This document shows, one piece after another, positions 1-5,372 of a stretch of 5,372 bases of DNA. Every line of letters begins with the position of its first letter. Positions within the stretch are counted from its first letter, which is position 1. The notes below the pieces were generated by a model. That model was not told where the DNA came from and did not search any database. It saw only the letters and a list, made by a program, of their open reading frames with translations. The position numbers and the translations under genes were made by a program. Source of the DNA: an uncultured Alphaproteobacteria bacterium (lineage in GTDB: Bacteria; Pseudomonadota; Alphaproteobacteria; CAKMZR01); NCBI GenBank assembly GCA_929200455.1, contig CAKMZR010000123.1, forward strand, positions 1 through 5,372, read 5' to 3'.

Positions 1-3000
1 CTTCTGCGATGAGCGTGTCGCCGTTAAAGATTTTGACGGTACTATTGGCTTCTGCTTTTACGGAGAACACGGGAGTGTCGTCATTTGTGATGCTGGCGGT
101 GCTTCCTCCGACAAGAGCGAGGGAGAGGGGTTTTGCGGGTCTTGTGGTGTCGATGGTGATGGAGAGTTCTTGGCTGATGGAGCTTTTATTTCCGGCGGCA
201 TCGGTGGCGTAAGCGGTGATTTTGTGGTTTCCGTCACTGAGGTTTTCGAAAGTGATGAGAGCGATTCCGGAGGAGCTTGCGGTGGCTTCAGCGAGTTTGG
301 TGCTTCCTTCGTATATTTCTACGAGGCTTCCGGCTTCTGCGTTGACGCTGAGTGTGGGGCTAGAGATACTGGCGATATTGGAAGTGAATCCGTCTGTGAG
401 TGCGAGGCTTGATGGGGCGTCAGGAGCGGTGAAGTCGACGTTGATTTCGAGGGCTTCAGTTTTTTCGCTTGTATTTTCGTAGAAGTCGGAGAAGGTGACA
501 TAGATTTTGTGTGTGCCTTCTGCGAGAGGTTGAGTGATGGCAAAAGAAGCGACGCCTTGTTGGAGTGCGACATGAGAGTGTAAGACTTTATCATTTTGGT
601 CTATAACTTTTACGGTTCCGCCGCTTGTGAGTTTGACGGAGAAGGAGGGTTTTTCTGAGTTTGTGTGGTGAGGGGATGCACTATTGATCATTTTGAGTTC
701 TGTGGGCACGGCGGGAGGCGTGGTATCGATAGTGATACTGAAGTCTACACTTTTTTGGCTGACGTTTCCTGCGGCATCGATAGCGGTGGCGTAGAGTTCG
801 TAGACTCCGTCTAATATGGTTTGCGAGGAGACTTCGAGATTGCCGTCTGCATCGGTGGTTCCTCGAGCTATTTCTTGGTTATTGATGTAGAATACGATGG
901 TCGTTTGTGGGTCTGAAGTGGCTTTGAGAGTGGGAGTGGCAGAATTGCTAGAGGAGGCTGAGAGTTCGTCTTTGAAAGAGACTTGGGAGGGAACGGAGGG
1001 AGCGACGTCGTCGATAGATATGGTGAGATCGAGAGAAGTTTGGCTTATATTTTGGGCGTCATCTACGGTGTATGCCTTGAGGGTGTGGCTGCCATTTGCG
1101 AGAGCTTTTGAGAGGGTGACGGAAGCGACTCCTTTATCATCAGCGGTTCCTTCGCCGATGGTTTCGCCTGCACTGTTGGTGATTCTGACGTTGATATTGG
1201 GAGTTGCGGTGATGGTGAAAGAGGGAGTTGTGTCTTTATTGAGGGTATCACTTGCGCCTCCGACCATGATGAATTGAGTGGGAGCGTCGGAAGCGGTGAG
1301 GTCGATTTGAATGGAGAGTTCATCGGTTTTGTCGCTGACGTTTCCGGCACCATCTGTGGAGGTGACGGAGAAGAGGTGTTGTCCTTCCCCGAGAGCGGAT
1401 GAAGTGAGGGTAGCGAGTCCGTTGGCGTCGGCTCTGGCGGTGGCAAGGACGGTACTTCCTGAATAAAGCGTGACGAGGCTATTGGCTTCAGCGTTGACGG
1501 TGAAGGAGGGAGTGGCGGTATTTGCGAGTTCTGCAGAAGCTCCCCCTGAGAGTTTGAAGTTGTAGGGTACGATGGGTTTGAGGGTATCGACACTGAAGGT
1601 GAAGTCATCGCTTACGAGGCTCGTATTTCCTGCACTGTCTGTGGTTTTGGCTTTTACGGTGTATGTTCCGTTTAAGAGGGGAACGCTGAAGGCGATTTCG
1701 ACATTTCCATCTTGTCCGACGGTTCCTTTTCCGACGAGGGTATCGTCATCGTTTAGGAGTTCGACGGTTGTGCCGGCTTCTGCTTTGATGATGAGGGTAG
1801 GTTTTGCTTTATTGATGAGGGTGGGAGCGGCACTGTCTTTGAGTGAGATGGAGGAAGGTTTGTCTGGAGTGATACTGTCGACGGTGAGCGTGATGGTTGG
1901 GCTTGAGGTGCTGACATTTCCGGCGGCGTCTGTTGCGGTTGCAGAGAGGGTGTGTTGCCCTTCATCAAGAGGTGTGGTGAGGGTGACTTCTGCGACTCCA
2001 TTTTGTCCTGCCAAGGCACTTCCCTTTTTGGCGTTGAGGTTGTCGTAGATGGTGACGGTAGAGCCCGCTTCTGCGTTGACGAGGAAGGTGGGTGTTTTTT
2101 CGTTTGTGATGAATCCTGTTGTTTTGAGGGTTGGAGTGGAGGGTGTTTGTGGTTTGAGTGTATCGATAGTGAATTCGAGATTTTCGGTCTGGTCGCTTGT
2201 ATTGCCGAAGCTGTCGCGCGCGGCGGCGGAAAAGACGTAGGGAGCGTCAGCCCAAGCTCCGAGTTTGTCGAATGTCGCGAGTCCTTGAGCGTTAGCGGTG
2301 GCTTCAGCGATTTTGACTTTGCTGCGATAGAGAATGACGGTGGCTCCTGCTTCTGCATTGACCAAAATGGTGGGATCATTTTTGTTGATGAGTGAAGCGT
2401 CCGGGAAGTCTTTTATGGATATGGAAGATGGAGTTGCGGGAGGTGTGGTATCGACTTCTATAGCGAGAGCGGCACTGGATTGGCTACTATTTCCGGCGAC
2501 ATCCCGAGCGATGGCGGTGATGGAGAAGCTGCCGTCGCTGAGAGGAGCGGAAGGGGTGAAGGAGGCTTCGCCTAATCTTGTGGCGACGGATTCCCCTATT
2601 TTTGTGTTTGTATTGATGAACCATTCTATGCGTGCGTGTGGTTCTGTTTTTACGGTAAAGGTGGGGAGGTTGTTTTGTGTTTGCGTGGGACTGATTCCGC
2701 CTACCATTTTGAGTTCTGAGGGTATGGCGGGAGCTTCTGAGTCGACGCTAAAGGATAGAGAGAGGGATGTGGTGCTTACGTTGAGGGCGTCATCGATAGT
2801 TTTTATGGTGAAGGTGTGTTCGCCGTCGGCAAGGGGATCGGCGAATTGGAAGGAAGCGGTTCCATCTGCTTTTATTGTGAGGCTGTGTATTTCTTTGTCA
2901 TTTTTGTCTAAGACGATGACTTTTGCGTGTGGATTGGCTTTGACGAGGAATGTGGGGCGGTTATTGTTGATAAGGTTTGAGGAGTCTTCGTCGGTTAAGG

Positions 3001-5372
3001 CGATGCTTGTGGGAGCATCGGGAGGGATGGTGTCGATGGTGAGGTTGAGAGGGTCACTCATGCTGCTGAGGTTGTTTGCGATGTCACGAGACTGAGCTGT
3101 GAGTGTATAGGATCCATCTACGAGGGGTGACGGGAAGGTGTATGAAGCGATTCCGTCGTCACCTGCGGTGACTTCTGCGATTTTTTTGCCATTTTCGTCG
3201 AAGAAGATGACGACACTTCCGGCTTCTGCGGAGGTGGTGACGGTGGGTGTGCTGTCGTTTGTAAGGGAGTCGGACGCACCGTCTTTGACCGTGGGTTTTG
3301 AGGGTTTTACGGGAGGGAGTGCGTCGACGATGATGTCGAGGGGAGCACTTACGTCGCTTATGTTTTGGGCGGCATCGATGGCCCGAGCCGTGATGGTGTG
3401 GGTTCCTTCTGTGAGGAAGGATGTTTGTATGGTGGCGATTCCGCTGCTGTTGACGACGCCTTCGCCGATAATTTTTCCATTGTTGTTGTATAGTTTTATG
3501 GTATTTCCTACGTCGCTATTGACGAGGAAAGTGGGTCTATTTTCTTTTGTGATGGAAGTGTCGCCATCGCTCAAGACGAGGTTGACGGGTTTATTGGGAG
3601 CGATGGTGTCGATGGTGAATTCGAGGTAAGCACTTGGAGTGCTTGTATTTCCGGCTTCGTCTTTGAGTTTTACGGCGATATTGTGGGTACCGTTGGCAAA
3701 GATTCCTGAGAGGTTAATGATTTGTTCTGAGCTGTCTTTGGAGGACACTTCAAAGATTTCTGTCCCTTCTTTATTGATGAAGATGATGGTTTCACCTTCT
3801 TGGGCGCTGACTTTGAACTGGGGTACGACCTTATTGGTAAGAGAGCTGGAGATTCCGTTGACGAGTTCGGGGGCATCGGGTTGAGAAGGAGGAGTGGTAT
3901 CGACGGTGACGATGAGGGTATCGCCGTCTCCTTCTGGTTGATTGTTTTCGCCTACTCTTTTGACGGTGAGTGTATGTTTTCCGTCTACGAGTTCGATATT
4001 GGCGACGATGGTGACGGTATTGTTACTTCCAGCGGTGGCTTTTCCGATGAGGGTGCTTCCTGAGAATATGCCGACGATGGTGTCTTTAGGGGCCATAGCG
4101 GTGAAGGTAGGTTTTTTGCTATCTGAGAGGATGGGAGAGGGGGTATTGATCATTTGGAGTCCGTAAGGTTCTCCATTGTCGTTTATGGTGAGGGTGAAGT
4201 TGAAAACATCGCTTATGGAGCTTGTATTTCCTGCGACATCGGTGGCGGATGCGGTGACGGAATTTTTGCCTTCTGAGAAGGGAACGAGGACTTGGATGGT
4301 TGTATTTCCTGAGCTGTCTGCGATTCCGGTACCGATTTCTTTTCCGAGACTGTTGAACAAGCGGACGGTACTTCCCTTTTCAGCGGTGACGGAAAAGGTG
4401 GGCGTGGCGTCTGTTGTGGATGACGAAGAGCTTTCAGCCGAGAGGGCGATAGCGGAGGGAGCATCGGGAGGCGTGGTGTCGATGGTGAGGTTTGCGGCAA
4501 GGGAGGGTGTGCTGACATTGCCTGCACTGTCTGTGGCACGAGCTCTAAATTGGTGAGCTCCATCTGCTAAGGGGGAGGAGATAGCCACGATGGCGACTCC
4601 TGAGCTGTTGGCCTGAGCGGTTCCGATGACGTCACCTTTGCTGTTGAGTATTTCCACGAGGGATGAGGCTTCTGCATTGACGGAGAGGGTGGGTGTTGTA
4701 TCGCGAGAGATTAAGTTGCTGCCTACGCCGATAAAGACGGGAGTTTCCGGAGTATTGGGAGCTTCTGAATCGATGATCAAAGAAAAGTTTTCCCCGAAGG
4801 CACTTATATTTCCGGCGTCATCGATGGCGCGTGCTTTGAGGTCGTGGCTGCCGTTGTTGAGGGTGATGGTGGATACGATGGAGGCATGTCCTTCACTATT
4901 GGTGGTGCCGCTGCCGACGAGGGTATCTCCGCTATAGATTTCGATTTTTGTGAAAGCTTCGGCGGTGACTCCTAAGGTCGGTTTTTGTTGGTTGGAGATA
5001 TTGGGTTTATCGCTTTCCCACAAGAACAGGGCATGAGGAATTTTTGGAGCCGTGGTATCGATGGAGAAGGTAAAGACTTCACTTGTTTCCAAGACTTGGT
5101 TTTGAGCATCGAGTGTTTTTGCGGTGAAGTGATACTGTCCGTCGATCATGGGCGTAGAGATTTCGAGAGATGCACTTCCGCTGCTGTCAGTGGTGGTTTC
5201 TGCGATTTTTTTATTGGACGCATTGAACAAAGCGACTTTTGTATTGCTTTTTGCTTTGAGGGTGATGGTGGGTGTATTGTCTTTTGTGAGGGTGGGGGTG
5301 ACGCTTCCTTGGAGTTTGAGGCTATGGGGAGCGGGGACGCTGGAGGGGTCGACGGGGATGGTGAGGGGGGCT
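1..5372 (-). CDS. Giant tandem Ig-like repeat protein, internal fragment (probable secreted or surface adhesin)
   Basis: A single minus-strand frame is open for 1,790 codons from 5371 down to 2, with no stop and no start; the gene continues past both edges. It encodes a 7-residue repeat tail, 18 complete Ig-like repeats of 94-99 residues and a 50-residue partial repeat. Conserved marks are the linker D-T-T-x-P-x-x-P, an invariant Pro in T-P-T-F (19 of 19 repeats), the A-E-A-G-S strand, P-L-x-D-G-x-H, and D-x-A-G-N-x-S. There is no Cys, only three Trp (residues 118, 917 and 1040), and Ser, Thr, Ala, Asp and Asn are abundant, as is usual for extracellular rod-like proteins. Related domains form the stalk of type I-secreted adhesins such as Salmonella SiiE, where linker aspartates bind calcium and stiffen the rod. 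A stalk role here is inferred. No signal peptide, ligand-binding domain, RTX nonapeptides, sorting motif or other C-terminal signal is visible, because both termini are missing. The frame is sure; adhesin function is likely but unproven. Confidence 0.95.
2..151 (-). repeat. Ig-like repeat 19, N-terminal 50 aa only
   Basis: Residues 1741-1790. It opens D-T-T-R-P-A-K-P and continues through I-T-N-D-D-T-P-V-F-S-V-K-A-E-A-N-S to G-D-T-L-I-A-E, where the window ends. Its 50 codons end 27 times in C, 14 in A, 7 in T and only 2 in G, a sample of the codon bias of the gene. The array continues past the window edge. Confidence 0.9.
152..436 (-). repeat. Ig-like repeat 18 (95 aa)
   Basis: Residues 1646-1740. 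The linker is D-F-T-A-P-D-A-P. The core is S-S-P-T-L-S-V-N-A-E-A-G-S-L-V-E-I-Y-E-G, followed by L-S-D-G-N-H-K-I-T-A and D-A-A-G-N-K-S. It is the last complete repeat in the window and close to consensus. Confidence 0.92.
437..727 (-). repeat. Ig-like repeat 17 (97 aa), altered late motif
   Basis: Residues 1549-1645. The linker is D-T-T-P-P-A-V-P, and the following T-E-L-K-M-I is similar to repeat 10. The core E-K-P-S-F-S-V-K-L-T-S-G-G has lost A-E-A-G. The late motif is D-F-Y-E-N-T-S, in which only the Asp, Asn and Ser positions remain and two bulky aromatics replace Ala-Ala. Confidence 0.88.
728..1012 (-). repeat. Ig-like repeat 16 (95 aa)
   Basis: Residues 1454-1548. The linker is D-D-V-A-P-S-V-P. 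A Ser-rich loop (S-A-S-S-S-N-S) precedes A-T-P-T-L-K-A-T-S-D-P, so the A-E-A-G segment is replaced by T-S-D-P. The turn is I-L-D-G-V-Y and the motif D-A-A-G-N-V-S is intact. Confidence 0.9.
1013..1303 (-). repeat. Ig-like repeat 15 (97 aa)
   Basis: Residues 1357-1453. The linker reads D-L-T-A-S-D-A-P, with Ser in place of the first proline. F-I-M-V-G-G-A-S follows, resembling repeat 10. The core is K-D-T-T-P-S-F-T-I-T-A-T-P-N. The late motif is D-D-A-Q-N-I-S. Confidence 0.9.
1304..1588 (-). repeat. Ig-like repeat 14 (95 aa)
   Basis: Residues 1262-1356. The linker is D-T-L-K-P-I-V-P. The core is N-T-A-T-P-S-F-T-V-N-A-E-A-N-S, with a short turn L-Y-S-G-S-T. The late motif is D-G-A-G-N-V-S. The closing strand L-S-I-Q-I leads into an atypical linker in repeat 15. 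Confidence 0.92.
1589..1879 (-). repeat. Ig-like repeat 13 (97 aa)
   Basis: Residues 1165-1261. The linker is D-S-I-T-P-D-K-P. The core is N-K-A-K-P-T-L-I-I-K-A-E-A-G-T-T-V, with a D-D-D acidic turn after L-L-N. The turn is P-L-L-N-G-T-Y and the motif D-S-A-G-N-T-S. Confidence 0.92.
1880..2164 (-). repeat. Ig-like repeat 12 (95 aa)
   Basis: Residues 1070-1164. The linker D-T-L-K-P-Q-T-P has Lys before the Pro, as in repeat 14. The rest is close to consensus: T-N-E-K-T-P-T-F-L-V-N-A-E-A-G-S-T-V-T-I-Y, then P-L-D-E-G-Q-H-T-L and D-A-A-G-N-V-S. It is a good single reference copy for the array. Confidence 0.93.
2165..2452 (-). repeat. Ig-like repeat 11 (96 aa), altered L-x-D-G-x-H turn
   Basis: Residues 974-1069. 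The linker D-T-T-P-P-A-T-P and the core N-D-P-T-I-L-V-N-A-E-A-G-A are typical. The usual P-L-x-D-G-x-H turn is replaced by L-G-A-W-A-D-A-P-Y-V-F, with a Trp and no Gly-His. Next comes A-A-A-R-D-S-F-G-N-T-S, encoded by a GC-rich patch near 2212-2230 that stands out from the surrounding C/A-ending codons. Confidence 0.88.
2453..2743 (-). repeat. Ig-like repeat 10 (97 aa)
   Basis: Residues 877-973. The linker D-S-E-A-P matches repeat 3, while the following S-E-L-K-M-V-G-G resembles repeats 15 and 17. The core strand T-E-P-H-A-R-I-E-W-F recalls the P-H-A of repeat 9 and carries a Trp. The motif D-V-A-G-N-S-S is intact. Confidence 0.9.
2744..3034 (-). repeat. Ig-like repeat 9 (97 aa)
   Basis: Residues 780-876. 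The linker D-T-I-P-P-D-A-P and the following S-I-A-L resemble repeats 4 and 18. The core is N-N-N-R-P-T-F-L-V-K-A-N-P-H-A-K, with N-P-H-A replacing E-A-G-S. The turn is P-L-A-D-G-E-H and the late motif D-D-A-L-N-V-S. Confidence 0.9.
3035..3325 (-). repeat. Ig-like repeat 8 (97 aa)
   Basis: Residues 683-779. The linker is D-A-L-P-P-V-K-P. The core L-T-N-D-S-T-P-T-V and the strand A-E-A-G-S-V-V are close to consensus. The turn is F-F-D-E-N-G-K-K. The late motif is D-I-A-N-N-L-S, with Asn in place of the Gly. Confidence 0.9.
3326..3610 (-). repeat. Ig-like repeat 7 (95 aa)
   Basis: Residues 588-682. The linker is D-T-I-A-P-N-K-P. The core is E-N-R-P-T-F-L-V-N-S-D-V-G-N, followed by a poly-Asn turn, L-Y-N-N-N-G-K. 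The motif D-A-A-Q-N-I-S carries Gln in place of the Gly. Confidence 0.9.
3611..3901 (-). repeat. Ig-like repeat 6 (97 aa)
   Basis: Residues 491-587. The linker returns to D-T-T-P-P-S-Q-P. The core is unusual (N-K-V-V-P-Q-F-K-V-S-A-Q-E-G), with Gln in place of Thr after the invariant Pro. The turn is F-A-N-G-T-H and the late motif D-E-A-G-N-T-S. The central strands are richer in charged and Ile residues than in other repeats. Confidence 0.9.
3902..4183 (-). repeat. Divergent Ig-like repeat 5 (94 aa), lacks the conserved Asp positions
   Basis: Residues 397-490, the shortest and most deviant repeat. It opens N-D-N-G-E-P-Y-G, so the linker Asp at position 1 and the Pro at position 8 are both missing. 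The core K-K-P-T-F-T-A-M-A and the turn L-V-D-G-K-H-T-L are still recognisable. Where the others have D-x-A-G-N-x-S it reads R-V-G-E-N-N-Q-P-E-G-D-G-D, a Gly-rich acidic loop. The domain probably still folds as Ig-like, with changed joints on one or both sides. Confidence 0.85.
4184..4480 (-). repeat. Ig-like repeat 4 (99 aa)
   Basis: Residues 298-396, the longest repeat. The linker is D-T-T-P-P-D-A-P. A run of five Ser (about residues 314-318) sits in the loop before T-P-T-F-S-V-T-A-E. The motif D-V-A-G-N-T-S is intact. The closing strand F-N-F-T-L-T-I is about two residues longer than usual and leads into the atypical repeat 5. Confidence 0.9.
4481..4771 (-). repeat. Ig-like repeat 3 (97 aa)
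   Basis: Residues 201-297. The linker is D-S-E-A-P, shared only with repeat 10. The core reads D-T-T-P-T-L-S-V-N-A-E-A-S-S, followed by P-L-A-D-G-A-H and D-S-A-G-N-V-S. It is a full, well-conserved domain. Confidence 0.92.
4772..5059 (-). repeat. Ig-like repeat 2 (96 aa)
   Basis: Residues 105-200. The canonical linker D-T-T-A-P-K-I-P is followed by L-F-L-W, one of only three Trp in the fragment. N-Q-Q-K-P-T-L-G stands in place of the T-N-D-x-T-P-T-F core. The turn L-N-N-G-S-H and the motif D-D-A-G-N-I-S are both typical. Confidence 0.9.
5060..5350 (-). repeat. Ig-like repeat 1 (97 aa)
   Basis: Residues 8-104. The linker is atypical, D-P-S-S-V-P-A-P in place of D-T-T-x-P-x-x-P, but it keeps the Asp and the second Pro. 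The core T-K-D-N-T-P-T and the turn M-I-D-G-Q-Y-H are present. The late motif reads L-D-A-Q-N-Q, keeping the Asp and Asn but losing the Gly. Confidence 0.88.
5351..5371 (-). repeat. Tail of an upstream Ig-like repeat (partial)
   Basis: Seven residues, A-P-L-T-I-P-V, match the closing beta strand that precedes the linker Asp in the following repeats (compare the A-P-L-D-I-I-V end of repeat 7). They show that the array continues toward the N terminus beyond the window. Confidence 0.7.

Noticed and set aside
1753..2379. 208-codon minus-strand open frame rich in Ser, Pro, Thr and Gln, with similar ones at 1063-1608, 4213-4563, 319-594 and 3670-3876
   Set aside because: These overlap the repeat gene on the same strand in a shifted frame. 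The low-complexity Ser/Pro/Thr composition is what C/A-rich codons yield when read out of frame.
2334..3095. 253-codon open frame on the plus strand, and similar plus-strand frames at 897-1277, 1572-2048, 3138-3629, 4176-4556 and 4626-4937
   Set aside because: All lie in one antisense register opposite the repeat gene and echo its periodicity (recurrent F-P-A-x-S peptides opposite the D-x-A-G-N motif). They stay open because Tyr codons and T-ending codons are scarce in the sense gene. They match no family I recognise.
2..5350. Regular spacing of about 291 bp resembling a DNA repeat array or CRISPR
   Set aside because: The period matches protein domains, the repeats are divergent at DNA level, and the frame is coding throughout. 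CRISPR units are far shorter and nearly identical.
1..5372. A start codon at an internal Met, or a frameshift or pseudogene break
   Set aside because: The few Met codons lie inside Ig folds with homologous sequence on both sides. Each repeat boundary I checked stays in the same register from 5371 to 2, so there is no evidence for a start, frameshift or premature stop.
1..5372. A wholly new defence or mobile system
   Set aside because: No enzyme, nuclease, transposase, RNA structure or second gene is visible. The content is one structural repeat protein of a known general type, and any novelty lies in its details or in flanking regions not seen here.

Overview
The whole window lies inside one very large protein-coding gene on the minus strand. 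One reading frame (first complete codon at 5371-5369, last at 4-2) runs 1,790 codons with no stop, and neither its start nor its stop is in the window. Every base is coding. I see no intergenic gap, promoter, terminator, RNA gene, mobile element or CRISPR array.

The translation is a tandem array of bacterial immunoglobulin-like (Ig-like) domains of 94-99 residues (about 291 bp). The window holds the last 7 residues of one repeat, then 18 complete repeats, then the first 50 residues of a nineteenth. I place each boundary at the Asp that opens the interdomain linker. The consensus is D-T-T-x-P-x-x-P, then about 15-20 variable residues, T-N-x-x-T-P-T-F-x-V-x-A-E-A-G-S-x-V-x-I-Y, a short turn, G-x-A, P-L-x-D-G-x-H-x-I-T-A-x-A, D-x-A-G-N-x-S, and a closing strand ending x-x-T-I. 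This fits the Big_13 / 'Ca_tandemer' type of repeat (family names from memory, not searched). That type is common in giant secreted adhesins and other surface proteins of bacteria, often exported by type I secretion.

The repeats are clearly homologous but well diverged from one another, so this is an old array rather than a recent amplification. Repeat 5 (3902-4183) is the outlier: it alone has lost the linker Asp, the second linker proline and the D-x-x-x-N motif, which suggests a bend or altered joint in an otherwise regular rod. No cysteine occurs in the 1,790 residues and only three tryptophans do.

The organism is a bacterium, but the window does not fix the taxon. GC is near one half (rough estimate from sampled lines). 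Codons end mostly in C or A and rarely in G, and Lys is nearly always AAA. The sense strand is therefore rich in C and A. That would fit a gene on the lagging strand of a chromosome with strong strand skew, though this is inference. The N-terminal region, the C-terminal export or anchoring region and the neighbouring genes, which would settle the secretion route and function, all lie outside the window.
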